Below, in pieces: positions 8,673-16,255 of a stretch of DNA of 64,000 bases. A model generated the notes under the pieces. The model saw only the letters and a program-made list of their open reading frames with translations. It searched no databases and was not told the DNA's origin. Position numbers and translations under genes: made by a program. The stretch is from Trebonia sp963734665 (GTDB lineage Bacteria; Actinomycetota; Actinomycetes; Streptosporangiales; Streptosporangiaceae). Position 1 is the first letter of the stretch, and each line of letters begins with the position of its first letter. The DNA is taken from assembly GCA_963734665.1 (NCBI GenBank), contig CAVTIR010000013.1, positions 1,302,001 to 1,366,000 on the forward strand. The letters are read 5' to 3'.

Positions 8673-9888
8673 GGGTGCCAGAAGTGCGTCTGTGGCCTGT
8701 GAGCTGCAATTTTCTGGATTAAGCCGGTGATCTTCACGCCGCCCGTTCGTACTCGTGGATTAGGCCGCCGAGGACTTCGTGACGTCGTATCCGGGCCGTC
8801 GCCAGGTCGGCGACCGGGGTCGTGGTGATGTCGCCGCAGTCCGGTGGCCGCAGGTTCCTGGCCCGGTGCGGCCGATGCTGGTAGTGGGCGGCGTACTCGT
8901 CCAAGACCGCGTGCAGGTGCCGCGGCCCGGCGATCAGCATCCGGTCGGTGACCTCAGCCCGGACGGTGCGCACCCAGCGCCCGGAAAAGGCGTTCGCTCT
9001 CGGGCTGCGCGGCGGGATCTTCACCACCTCGATCCCCGCGCCAGCCAGCACCGCGTCGAACGCCTCGGTGAACTGCCCGGCCCGGTCCCGGATCAGGAAC
9101 CGGAACCGGGCGGCGCGCTCCCCCAGGTCCATCAGAAGGTTCCGGACCTGCTGCACCGTCCACGCCCCGTCCGGGTGCGCGGTCACGCCCAGGACATGAA
9201 CATGGCGGGTGCCCACCTCGATCACGAAGAACACGTAGAAACGACGCAAGGTCACCGCGCAGTCGCCATGGAAGAAATCGCAGCCCAGCATCATCGCGGC
9301 CTGCGACCCCAGGAACTGCCGCCACGTCGTGCGGCTGCGCTGCGGCGCCGGCGGGATCCGCAGCCGCTTAAGCACCCGCCGCACCGTGGATGCCCCGACC
9401 CGGCACCCGAGGCCGAGCAACTCGCCCTGTATCCGCCTGTAGCCCCAGCCCGGGTTCTCCCGCGCCATCTGCCCGATCAGCACCGCGACCCGGGCATCGA
9501 CAGGAGGGCGTCCTCCCTGACTGGGATAGGTCCACCGCCAGCGGACCAGGCGCCGGTGCCAGCGCAGCAGCGTGTCCGGCGTCACCAGCCGACTCATCCG
9601 CAACGGCCCCGGGAGCAGCCGGGCCAGGGCGGCGAGCACCATCCGGTCGGCCCAGTCCAGCTTCGGCCTAGGGTTCTGCCGGCGCAGCACCGCCACTTCC
9701 TGGCGCAGAACCAGCAACTCGGCGTCCTTCGAGGCCGAAGAACGGGCGAGAAGCGCCATCCAGCCGACCAGGCGGACGAAGACCAAGTAGAGCATCCGTA
9801 CCGTCACAAGTCTGCGATGCTGCCAGTCACAGAACCACCGGCGCAGGCAAATCAGCAGGTCAGCGACCTATGCCCCGTTTTGGAACCC
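8673..9888 (-). mobile_element. Complete IS3/IS481-like insertion sequence, about 1.2 kb
   Basis: The right end is defined by comparison with the relic at 4334-4920: both share sequence up to GTTTTGGAACCC (9877-9888) and then diverge. Read inward it begins GGGTTCCAAAAC. At 8673 the plus strand reads GGGTGCCAGAAG, matching 9 of the first 11 bases, so 8673-9888 (1216 bp) is the likely unit. No target duplication is visible, and the flanks belong to different gene fragments. The one gene inside appears intact. Confidence 0.7.
8734..9807 (-). CDS. IS3/IS481-like transposase, apparently intact
   Basis: A 357-residue transposase, GTG/ATG start near 9807 (MTVRMLYLVFVRLVGWMALL). The N-terminal part has KDAELLVLRQEVAVLRRQNP and SRLVTPDTLLRWHRRLVRW (helix-turn-helix), then ENPGWGYRRIQGELLGLG, the HTH_21-like motif common to IS3-group enzymes. 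The rve core follows with D in MMLGCDFFHGD, D in IRDRAGQFTEAFD, and the closing GGLIHEYERAA. At the third catalytic position the local sequence is SPRANAFSGRWVRTVRAEV, which lacks the usual E right after NA; the E in RAEV may serve. The frame is unbroken, so it may still move the related relics. Confidence 0.85.
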   Translation of the reverse strand: MTVRMLYLVFVRLVGWMALLARSSASKDAELLVLRQEVAVLRRQNPRPKLDWADRMVLAALARLLPGPLRMSRLVTPDTLLRWHRRLVRWRWTYPSQGGRPPVDARVAVLIGQMARENPGWGYRRIQGELLGLGCRVGASTVRRVLKRLRIPPAPQRSRTTWRQFLGSQAAMMLGCDFFHGDCAVTLRRFYVFFVIEVGTRHVHVLGVTAHPDGAWTVQQVRNLLMDLGERAARFRFLIRDRAGQFTEAFDAVLAGAGIEVVKIPPRSPRANAFSGRWVRTVRAEVTDRMLIAGPRHLHAVLDEYAAHYQHRPHRARNLRPPDCGDITTTPVADLATARIRRHEVLGGLIHEYERAA

Positions 9889-10018
9889 TGCAGCTGCAGG
9901 CAGGTGCCAGGCGCCGTCTTCGTAGCCGGGTGTCCTGGCGGTGGCCGAACAGGACTTCGCCAGCCTTGCTGACGAGCATGAGGTGCACGTCGCTGGTGAA
10001 GCTGCTGCGGCGACGCAT
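9889..10018 (-). pseudogene. Nudix hydrolase, N-terminal fragment cut by an IS
   Basis: From ATG 10018 the minus strand reads MRRRSSFTSDVHLMLVSKAG, then EVLFGHRQDT and, after a one-base frameshift, GYEDGAWHLPA, at which point the IS begins (9888). This is the standard entry to a Nudix domain (vLLg.Rq.TGy.dG.WhLPaGH.E); the Nudix box itself should follow but is absent on the other side of the IS. Both a frameshift and an insertion therefore inactivate it. Confidence 0.6.
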
Positions 10019-10068
10019 GACTCAGACAGTCGTCGCCACAAGCTCTCGTACGGTCGGGACGGGCGCAA

Positions 10069-10599
10069 CTACACCGGCGCGGTGGTGTTAATTCTCCACC
10101 ATTCATTGGAAATGGGTGAGAAGAACCACCATATTCCAGTGGACAGGTATTCCCTGATGGGATCGGTGTGCCCGCTGGTTCCCGGGCAGGGAAAAATCGG
10201 GCTGTAGTACTGGAATCCACTGATCTCGGAGCACTTGAAGAGTCCGGCCTGAAGTGTGCCCCAGGTCTGAGGACCGACGGTGCCGTCGACGCCGTCGCCG
10301 AAAAATCTCTGGAAGCACTCGACGCCCGCCGTCGTCTTCGGCCCGAAATCACCGTCCACAGCGCCGACAAGGGGACTGCATACTTCCTGGTCCTGGACGA
10401 TCATCTGGACGACCTCGACCATGCGGTTGACCGAACCCTCGCTGACCTGGCAGTTGTTCGTCCAACTGTAGGTGGCAGTCGTATTGCAGGAAGAAGCCTG
10501 AGCGGTCCCTGACGTCGCCACAGTCGCCGCAACTATTGACGTAAGTAGCAACAGCGGCGAGACCACCAGCGTTATCATCAGTCTCAACCGACGGGGCAT
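10069..10599 (-). CDS. Secreted protein with peptidoglycan-binding domain
   Basis: A 176-residue exported protein. The N-terminus has a Sec signal (RRLRLM then a hydrophobic core, cleavage near AQAS-SC, about residue 36). The mature part contains a PG_binding_1-like repeat: VQMIVQDQEVCSPLVGAVDG, DFGPKTTAGVECFQRFFG, then GVDGTVGPQTWGTLQAGL. Cysteines suggest disulfides. The C-terminal 60 residues, rich in aromatic residues (YYSPIFPCPG, WWFFSPISNEWWRI), match nothing I know. A good ribosome site (GGAAGGAAGGGG) precedes the ATG. Another secreted protein of unknown function lies 1.3 kb away on the same strand. Confidence 0.8.
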   Translation of the reverse strand: MPRRLRLMITLVVSPLLLLTSIVAATVATSGTAQASSCNTTATYSWTNNCQVSEGSVNRMVEVVQMIVQDQEVCSPLVGAVDGDFGPKTTAGVECFQRFFGDGVDGTVGPQTWGTLQAGLFKCSEISGFQYYSPIFPCPGTSGHTDPIREYLSTGIWWFFSPISNEWWRINTTAPV

Positions 10600-10644
10600 T
10601 GTTTCCCCTTCCTTCCGTGGGCACTGATTCTAACGATTTTGCGC

Positions 10645-10785
10645 CTAAAACACGATGGTGCCGGCGAGGAATTCGTTGACCAGCATCGCGAATTCCTGCT
10701 CGCCGATGCGGCAGGGCAGCGGATCGCCCGCCGGCTCCCAGAAGTTGGCCGAGAAGGTGGGCTCCGCAGCCGCAGCAGCGTGCAC
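10645..10785 (-). pseudogene. C-terminal fragment of an unrecognised protein
   Basis: On the minus strand, a stretch reads EPTFSANFWEPAGDPLPC, then RIGEQEFAMLVNEFLAGTIV and ends at TAG 10645-10647. Composition and codon use look native, unlike the other frames here, but no start is visible and the upstream sequence lacks coding character. I cannot assign a family. Confidence 0.35.
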
Positions 10786-10910
10786 TGGTACTCGCGGGCG
10801 GTCAAAGCACAGTCTCCTGCCTCAGCACAGCGGCAAGGCCCGGCTCGGGCCAATGTGCCCGCTTCGTTGCCGACTCCTCTTACTCGGTGGTTCGCTCATG
10901 AGAGGCGGTA

Positions 10911-10982
10911 TGTGGCGCGGACATCAACGGCGCAGTCAACATTCTCAGGGCCGGTCCTCCGGGAGGCGCCGGCAACTCGTGA
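10911..10982 (+). pseudogene. C-terminal scrap of an IS605/TnpB-type (OrfB zinc-ribbon) protein
   Basis: The plus strand reads CGADINGAVNILRAGPPGGA and a stop at 10980-10982. This matches the very C-terminus of TnpB proteins, where the zinc ribbon ends in CG...aDvNAA.NIL.rG. Nothing upstream is in frame (a TGA lies a few codons before), so only about 20 codons survive. It shows that an IS605/IS607-type element was once present. Confidence 0.45.
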
Positions 10983-11030
10983 AGCGCATAGCGGCGGAGT
11001 CACCTGATCTCATAGGGCAGTTCCTCCGGT

Positions 11031-11180
11031 TCACTCACCGTAAGGTGCGTCCAGGTCGGCCGGAAGCGCCGGCGCGTCCTGCCCGGACAGGAGCATCCGG
11101 GCGTGCTCAAGCGCGCGCGTCGCCGGGGCTGGTCGGCAGGACGGCGATGCGGCGCCCACTGCCCGAGGACCTCGTTGGCC
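11031..11180 (-). pseudogene. C-terminal fragment, frameshifted, family not recognised
   Basis: Two minus-strand frames read in sequence as SGRRIAVLPTSPGDAR and then ALEHARMLLSGQDAPALPAD, ending LDAPYGE and TGA 11031-11033. One base must be added or lost near 11110 to join them. Both halves have native composition. No start or family is evident. It adds to the set of degraded genes between 10.6 and 11.2 kb. Confidence 0.3.
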
Positions 11181-11386
11181 GGCTGCAGCGCCCGGGACGG
11201 GGTGCCTCTCCGGGCGCGGTGGGGTTCCGGGCGCGGCGGGGTTCCGAGCTGCTCGCCAGGATCGAGGTCCCGGCGCGGTCGCTGCTGCCGGCGCCGAACC
11301 CCCGCTACCGGCGACAACCAGCGCGCCGCGTGCGCCGCCGCGTGATCCCGGCTCCTGATTCCGGTGGAATCAGGACCGAAGGTCGG

Positions 11387-11923
11387 TTAGCACCTTCCGC
11401 CGACGCCGGTATCCAGTACCGACAGGTATGCCCGGAAAAGCTCTCCCGTCGCACTCAAAGGATTGACGCACAGGATTGTGCCCTTCCCGAAAATACCCGT
11501 GTAGAGAATGACGTGAGCGGAGCAGCCATTTGATAGGCGAGAACCGGGTTGGATGTAAACGGGAAGGACTGCCCCAACCTCGCACGGGCTAGAGTAATAG
11601 TCGTCCCCGGTGCAGGTTATAGGGTACCAGCGGATCTGTCCTTTAATTACAGGAGGACAGGGCAAGGCGGCCCTGTAGCCACTCCCGCTTCCGGCGCTGC
11701 GGACGGCCTCCGCAGGCACCAACGGAGCCAGCGACTGCGCCATTGCTGACGAGCTAGCTGCGCGGTGTTGTACCGGGGCCGCCTGGGTCTGGACGGCAGC
11801 ATCGGCGGCGGCGCGGGCGGGCGCCGCATAAGCAGGAACTGTCGCACCGGATGCTGCCAGGACCAGCGCGGCCATGCCGACGGCAAAGATCACCAGGGCT
11901 TTACAGGATCTGCCCATAAGCAC
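11387..11923 (-). CDS. Small secreted cysteine-containing protein, unknown function
   Basis: A 178-residue protein beginning GTG CTT ATG (11923), with GGAAGG upstream. The N-terminus is a Sec signal (KALVIFAVGMAALVLAASGA, cleavage near AYA-APA, about residue 33), followed by an Ala/Gln-rich linker and a mature domain with six cysteines (PCPPV, ITCTG, SPCEV, NGCSA, ILCVN, GGRC), probably paired outside the cell. Motifs such as HVILYTGIFGKGTILCVNPL match no family I know. A perfect palindrome lies just upstream of the ribosome site. Confidence 0.7.
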   Translation of the reverse strand: MLMGRSCKALVIFAVGMAALVLAASGATVPAYAAPARAAADAAVQTQAAPVQHRAASSSAMAQSLAPLVPAEAVRSAGSGSGYRAALPCPPVIKGQIRWYPITCTGDDYYSSPCEVGAVLPVYIQPGSRLSNGCSAHVILYTGIFGKGTILCVNPLSATGELFRAYLSVLDTGVGGRC

Positions 11924-11930
11924 TTCCTTC

Positions 11931-11950
11931 CTTGCGGGGTACCCCGCAAG
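11931..11950. promoter_or_regulatory. Perfect 20-bp palindrome in the leader of the secreted protein gene
   Basis: CTTGCGGGGT is followed at once by its exact reverse complement, ACCCCGCAAG. It sits 8-27 bases upstream of the GTG start of the secreted protein and next to its ribosome site, so it could be a repressor operator or a hairpin controlling translation. Confidence 0.5.
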
Positions 11951-12258
11951 TTACCATACTCGATGACAATACCACCGGAATCACAATTGGCCCGCTCTTC
12001 CCTGTCCGATTGAGGATGGCCTTAGGGTGTGTTTTAAAAACGGCGCACGGGGTCAGGGGTTACAGAATGGCACTCGGGGAATTACCGACAAGATCGCTTA
12101 CTCAGCTTCGTCAGCTCGCCGTGGATCCGGCGGTATTCGGACGCGCCGGTACAGGCTGGCAGCAGCCGTCATTATCAGGTACGGTACCCCGCATGGCAGG
12201 GACATATCTTCGCTGGTACGGGCGTAAAGGCCCAGGTGGTAGCGCGGTATCCCAGAAC
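11951..12258. other. Gene-free stretch upstream of the secreted protein gene
   Basis: About 310 bases with no convincing frame on either strand. It should include the promoter of the minus-strand secreted protein. Its right edge runs into the tRNA-Lys relic. Confidence 0.4.
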
Positions 12259-12295
12259 AGAGCAGCGGACTCTTAATCCGCGGGTTCGGGGTTCA
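12259..12295 (+). other. tRNA-Lys(CTT) relic, possible attachment site (left)
   Basis: The sequence carries an anticodon arm GCGGA-CTCTTAA-TCCGC, which gives anticodon CTT (lysine), preceded by AGAGCA (3' side of a D arm) and followed by GGGTTCGGGGTTC (variable loop and T arm). The acceptor stem and the end of the T arm are lost where the IS5-type element begins (about 12296). The core 12263-12285 recurs exactly as a direct repeat at 21241-21263, so it may be an att scar. Confidence 0.55.
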
Positions 12296-12394
12296 ATCAG
12301 CTTTCGTTGATTTTCTCGGAGGTGTGAGACAGCCGAGACGAAGAAGAGCACACGTCGACCGTGGGAGGTCGAGGACGGCCTGTGGGAGCGGATC

Positions 12395-13180
12395 GTGCCG
12401 CTGCTGCGGCAGGTCAAGCGCAACCCCCGATATCCAGGACGCCCGAGGCTTGATGACCGGAAGGTCCTCAACGGCATCCTGTTCGTGCTGTACACCGGGA
12501 TCCGCTGGGAGTGCCTGCCGCAGGAGTTGGGCTACGGCTCGGGGATGACCTGCTGGCGCAGGCTGCGGGACTGGAACGAGGCCGGAGTGTGGCAGCGACT
12601 GCACGAGCTGCTGTTGGCCGAACTGCGCGGTGCGGGGCTGCTGGACTTCACCCGCGCCGCCGTCGACTCCAGCCACCTGCGCGCGATGAAGGGCGGGCCG
12701 GCCACAGGCCCGTCCCCGGTGGACCGGGCCAAGGCCGGCAGCAAACACCACCTGATCGTCGAGGCTCACGGCATCCCGCTGGCCGCGATCACCACCGGCG
12801 GCAACCGGAACGACGTCACCCAACTGCTACCGCTCATCGGGGCCATCCCGCCGGTACGCGGCCTGCGCGGACGGCCCCGGCAACGTCCCCGGCACCTATA
12901 TGCCGACCGCGGCTACGACCACGAGACCTACCGTGACCAGGTACGCGCCTTGCAGGTCACCCCGCACATCGCCCGCCGCGGCACCGAGCACGGGTCCGAG
13001 CTGGGTGTGTATCGCTGGGTCGTCGAAGGAGCGATCGCGCTGCTGCACTGGTTCCGACGCCTGCGCATCCGCTGGGAGATCCGCGACGACATCCATCACG
13101 CCTTCGTCACCCTCGGCTGCGCCATCATCTGCTGGCGACGACTGGGCCAGGAGCGCCTGCGTTCAAGCGATCAGAAATGA
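12395..13180 (+). CDS. IS5-family (IS427-type) transposase
   Basis: A 261-residue frame from GTG 12395; it stays open upstream through RRPWEVEDGLWERI, so the native start is probably some 25 codons earlier, without an obvious ATG. The sequence is typical of IS5/IS427 enzymes: DDE residues in RAAVDSSHLRAMKGG, YADRGYDHETYR and YRWVVEGAIALLH, and the landmark TGPSPVDRAKAGSKHHLIVE. The fold of the C-terminus (FRRLRIRWEIRDDIHHAF) is complete. The element interrupts the tRNA-Lys relic on its left; its right end lies near 13190. Terminal repeats were not resolved. Confidence 0.85.
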   Translation: MPLLRQVKRNPRYPGRPRLDDRKVLNGILFVLYTGIRWECLPQELGYGSGMTCWRRLRDWNEAGVWQRLHELLLAELRGAGLLDFTRAAVDSSHLRAMKGGPATGPSPVDRAKAGSKHHLIVEAHGIPLAAITTGGNRNDVTQLLPLIGAIPPVRGLRGRPRQRPRHLYADRGYDHETYRDQVRALQVTPHIARRGTEHGSELGVYRWVVEGAIALLHWFRRLRIRWEIRDDIHHAFVTLGCAIICWRRLGQERLRSSDQK

Positions 13181-13354
13181 AGCGACGGCGAGAACCGCCA
13201 TCACCACGGCGGCGGACCCGAGCGGCCGAGCCTGACCGCGACGGGCCACCGGATTCGCAATGGGTCTGACCGGTAGTGATCGGCCGCGGTCGTGTGTCGA
13301 TCCGGTTGCGGTGAGCTTGGGTGGTCCCGCGTTCCAACGCTGCGGGGAGCTACC

Positions 13355-13888
13355 TCATCGTGCGACCGCCTTGATCGCGTTAGCGATCTCGGGCACCAGC
13401 TTCTCGTAGGCCCCGCGCGTCAGATGGATGCCATCGTCGTCGTACGCCGCCAGTGCGAGTGTTCCGGTTATCGCCCCCACATCCAGGGCGATGCCTCCGG
13501 ATGCCTTGACCAACTCGGCCAGGATCCCGCTGAAGGTCCGGATCCGAGTGTTGACCTCGTCGGTTTCGGAGGGGTCGAGAGCACGGACCAGGTCACGCGG
13601 TAGAAGGGCGATCCACCGGCCTCCGCTTTCCAGTTCCCGGGACAGGTTCTCCCGGAAGGCGGCCGGGGAACTGCCGTAGGGAGTGTGGCTGTCGCTGCTT
13701 CCGATCGACACCACGACCGCCTTGTAGTCCGACGCCGCCCGGTCGCCGATCTGCTGGCGAAGGGATCCGGACCATGCGCCTCCAGCGGCTCGGCACTCGA
13801 CGCCGGCGCCGAACGCTTGCGGCACCAAGTCGGGGAGTTCGTAGTACAGGCGAGCGAGATTGCTGTCACCTACAAGAAGAACCGTCAT
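13355..13888 (-). CDS. SGNH/GDSL-type hydrolase
   Basis: A 177-residue, single-domain, cytoplasmic protein. Block I is VLLVGDSNLARLY (nucleophilic Ser in GDSN), block III has VVVSIGSSDSHTP (normally GxND; here GSSD), and block V is YDDDGIHLTRGAYEKL with the catalytic Asp and His. Such enzymes hydrolyse ester bonds in sugars, lipids or acyl-thioesters; the substrate is unknown. It is divergent from the WYL regulator at 13979, with a palindrome between, so that regulator probably controls it. Confidence 0.8.
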   Translation of the reverse strand: MTVLLVGDSNLARLYYELPDLVPQAFGAGVECRAAGGAWSGSLRQQIGDRAASDYKAVVVSIGSSDSHTPYGSSPAAFRENLSRELESGGRWIALLPRDLVRALDPSETDEVNTRIRTFSGILAELVKASGGIALDVGAITGTLALAAYDDDGIHLTRGAYEKLVPEIANAIKAVAR

Positions 13889-13941
13889 CTGGACATCCTT
13901 GGGTCGGTCTCACTGAACGACTGGAGCTTGCCTGTCATCTG

Positions 13942-13956
13942 TGACGGATTCCGTCA
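13942..13956. promoter_or_regulatory. Operator candidate between SGNH hydrolase and WYL regulator
   Basis: TGACGG-ATT-CCGTCA is a perfect inverted repeat (6-bp arms, 3-bp spacer) in the 90-bp gap between two divergent start codons. Its position about 25 bases before the regulator start suits autoregulation and control of the hydrolase. Confidence 0.55.
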
Positions 13957-13978
13957 TGTTTCCTGAGACTCTTGAACC

Positions 13979-14926
13979 GTGACTCCAGATCGCTTCTTCT
14001 CGCTGCTGCTGACGCTGCGATCTCGGGAGACCACGACGACCGCCGATCTGGCGGCGCAAGTCGGCGTGTCGGTCCGTACCGTCCTCCGAGACCTGCAATG
14101 GCTGCAAGAAGCAGGCTTCCCGCTGCTGATCCGACGAGGCCGTTGGGGCGGGGTGACCCTTCTGCCCGGTGGAATGCTCGACACGTCACGGCTCACCTCC
14201 AGTGAACGGGACCATCTCGCGCTCTACGGCCTCGACGACATGCAGCGCGAGCAGCTGGGAGCCGCGGCCGGCACCCGGCGCGCGCACCAGAAGATGCGTT
14301 CGACCCTGCGCCTGTCGAACACCGATGTGCTGCCCTTGAGCGCGGTCGTAACCACCGACAACAGACCGTGGTTCTCCCGAGACATCGAGGGGCTGCCTCC
14401 GGCAGCGCTGGTGGGTGACCTGCGGCGCGGTGTGCGGTTGCGCATCTGCTACCGCCGATCCGAGGACATCGAGGCCACCTGGCGGGTCATAGACCCTTAC
14501 GGGCTGCTGGCCAAAGCCGGGAGGTGGTATCTCGTGGCAGACTCCGTGGGTCGTCCTCAACTCCACGCCCTGGAACGGATCGTCGGCTGGGAGCCGATGC
14601 GGGCAGCTCGTCGAAGGCGTCCGGACGTGACCCTGGAAAGCGTCGCAAGCGAACTGACGGCACACTGGGAGAACCCGGAAGCCTTCCAGATCCACGCCGA
14701 ACTCGACTCGAACCAACTCAGTCGGGCGAGGCGCATCCTCGGCCGCCGCTTGACCATTCGGGACACCGCAGGAGCGCAACGAGTACGCATCACGGTCACC
14801 GGTCGGGAGTTGGAGGACGTTCGCCTGCTACTGCAGTTCGGCAACAGCGTCACCGTCACCGGCCCCGCAGAAGCCCGCGAGCGCATCCGACAACTCGCTA
14901 CACAGATCCTTCAGATGTACTCCTAA
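13979..14926 (+). CDS. HTH plus WYL-domain transcriptional regulator
   Basis: A 315-residue regulator from GTG 13979. The N-terminus is a winged helix-turn-helix (TTADLAAQVGVSVRTVLRDL then LQEAGFPLLIRRGRWGG), followed by a WYL domain (about 135-225: DPYGLLAKAGRWYLVADSVG) and the WCX C-terminal extension (ELEDVRLLLQFGNSVTVTGP). Proteins of this YafY/PafBC-like group bind a small ligand or nucleic acid through WYL. The divergent SGNH hydrolase and the palindrome at 13942-13956 make it a likely local regulator. Confidence 0.85.
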   Translation: MTPDRFFSLLLTLRSRETTTTADLAAQVGVSVRTVLRDLQWLQEAGFPLLIRRGRWGGVTLLPGGMLDTSRLTSSERDHLALYGLDDMQREQLGAAAGTRRAHQKMRSTLRLSNTDVLPLSAVVTTDNRPWFSRDIEGLPPAALVGDLRRGVRLRICYRRSEDIEATWRVIDPYGLLAKAGRWYLVADSVGRPQLHALERIVGWEPMRAARRRRPDVTLESVASELTAHWENPEAFQIHAELDSNQLSRARRILGRRLTIRDTAGAQRVRITVTGRELEDVRLLLQFGNSVTVTGPAEARERIRQLATQILQMYS

Positions 14927-15032
14927 CGGGGGTTCACCCCAGCCCGACGAGGCGTGTGGTGGGTGGCGGAGTGTGGCGTACGGGCTCCGGTCGGCAGTAG
15001 ACGGTGACACGAGGTCGCCGGAGTTGTACTGC

Positions 15033-15194
15033 TCAAGGCAGTGGGTGGCCGCGGATATGGCGGCCGCTGTCCGACCGGAGCCCGTTATGACGCCACCGCG
15101 CACTGTCGCCGATGTCCTGACCGACAAGCCGCATCATGCGCGCCAGGACGTCGCCGGTGAGCCCGGGGTACTGCTCAACCATCCGTTGCTGCAT
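15033..15194 (-). CDS. Small protein translationally coupled to an upstream micro-membrane protein
   Basis: ATG 15194 overlaps the stop of the upstream small gene (TGATG), a normal arrangement for coupling. The 53-residue product begins MQQRMVEQYPGLTGDVLARM and contains MRLVGQDIGDSARWRHN; its composition is natural for a soluble helical protein up to about residue 37, after which it turns basic. Family unknown. It could be longer or shorter in vivo. Confidence 0.4.
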   Translation of the reverse strand: MQQRMVEQYPGLTGDVLARMMRLVGQDIGDSARWRHNGLRSDSGRHIRGHPLP

Positions 15195-15301
15195 CAGCTG
15201 AGCGGGTTGTGCTCATCACTGGGCCAACGCCTGGCCACCACGTTGAGGTATCCGGCAACCAGGGATCCCGCGCACAGCAAGAAAGCAACCTCGTACCACA
15301 T
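15194..15301 (-). CDS. 35-residue single-pass membrane protein
   Basis: ATG 15301 is preceded by GGAGGAGGGCTGAGG, a strong ribosome site. The product starts MWYEVAFLLCAGSLVAGYLN and continues VVARRWPSDEHNPLS: one hydrophobic helix followed by a positively charged and then acidic cytoplasmic tail. Too short for standard gene callers. Together with the downstream coupled frame it forms a tiny two-gene unit of unknown role. Confidence 0.5.
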   Translation of the reverse strand: MWYEVAFLLCAGSLVAGYLNVVARRWPSDEHNPLS

Positions 15302-15499
15302 CCTCAGCCCTCCTCCGCGACGGGTCCACAGCCTAGGACCACTTCACCGGCTAGAACATAGCTCTCCGACAATGCGTGGACAGCGTGTGCAGCAACCAGC
15401 CACGTTCACCGCCGTCAAGGTGTGTAGGAGGCCAGGCTGCCAGCGACGGAGCGCCCCGCTTTTGTTAGGAGTCCTAACCCAGCCGGGCGCGCAAGATGC

Positions 15500-16165
15500 T
15501 CATGCCCTGGCCGACTGGGGCTCGCGGAGGGCAGCAGGGTCAACGTCGGGTACTGCCCGCCTGGGGTTGGCCCCGGCGGATACCACCCGCATGACGAATC
15601 CCGCAGCGTCCTCCAGCTGCCGGGCGCTGGCCAGCCCCCCGATCTCGGCCGCCTGGCCGCCCAGGTCGGCTATCAGGGACCGCGCCTGGTCGAGGGCTGC
15701 CTGGTCGTCTCCGCAGATCGCGACCACGGGCGCCAGCTCGCGTTCGCCGGCGTATGGCCACGAGGCGCCGGCGAACAGGTGGAGCGCCTTCACTACATGC
15801 GCTCCGGGAGCCGTGCGGGCGACGAGCTCCGCCGCCGATCCGGATTCCGGGATCAGGTTCCCGGTCGCGTAGTCGACCGGGTTGGTGCAGTCGATGACGG
15901 TCTTGCCGTGAAGCGCCCCGCCGGCGGCACCGACGAGGGCCAACGCGGGTTCCAGCCCGTCCCATGCGACGGCGACGACGACGGCATCGGCCCGCCCGGG
16001 CATCTCACGGGGCCCGAGCGCCTCCGCTGCGGGGCCGATCCGGGCTGCGGCCCGGCGCGCGTTCTCCGGGCTGCGGCCCGTCACCAGCAGTGAGTGGCCG
16101 GCCGCCGCCCAGGCTGCTCCGAGGGTGACGGCCAGGTTGCCGGTTCCCAGGATCCCGATGTTCAC
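15500..16165 (-). CDS. NAD(P)-binding reductase of the F420/NADP oxidoreductase-like family
   Basis: The start is GTG 16165 (VNIGILGTGNLAVTLG), chosen because AAGGAG lies 7 bases upstream; longer frames exist but lack a ribosome site. The 221-residue protein has the GxGxxA loop GILGTGNLAVTLGAAW, DAVVVAVAWDGLEPAL, VIDCTNPVDYATGNLIPESG and the C-terminal LEDAAGFVMRVV typical of DUF/NADPH-F420 reductase-like proteins. The gene diverges from an HxlR-type regulator with a 10-bp-arm palindrome between, so it is probably an inducible redox enzyme. The paralogue at 5947-6608 is broken. Confidence 0.75.
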   Translation of the reverse strand: MNIGILGTGNLAVTLGAAWAAAGHSLLVTGRSPENARRAAARIGPAAEALGPREMPGRADAVVVAVAWDGLEPALALVGAAGGALHGKTVIDCTNPVDYATGNLIPESGSAAELVARTAPGAHVVKALHLFAGASWPYAGERELAPVVAICGDDQAALDQARSLIADLGGQAAEIGGLASARQLEDAAGFVMRVVSAGANPRRAVPDVDPAALREPQSARA

Positions 16166-16212
16166 GTGCTTCTCCTTCGTTCCGTTTCGGACACCTGGAA
16201 CGCTAGAAGCCG

Positions 16213-16236
16213 GCTTCCTACCGCATGGTAGGAAGC
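16213..16236. promoter_or_regulatory. HxlR-type operator candidate
   Basis: GCTTCCTACC-GCAT-GGTAGGAAGC: perfect 10-bp arms with a 4-bp spacer, in the 90-bp gap between the reductase (start 16165, minus) and the HxlR regulator (start 16256, plus). Size and position fit an operator of a dimeric HxlR repressor controlling both genes. Confidence 0.65.
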
Positions 16237-16255
16237 GGGGCGGGAGACTGTCATC

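Noticed and set aside
12259..12295. Functional tRNA-Lys gene
   Set aside because: The 5' acceptor strand, most of the D arm and the 3' end are missing; only the anticodon and part of the T arm remain.
15500..15872. Plus-strand frame across the 15.0-15.9 kb segment
   Set aside because: The part opposite the reductase gene is a shadow, and the upstream part overlaps the better-supported small minus-strand genes.
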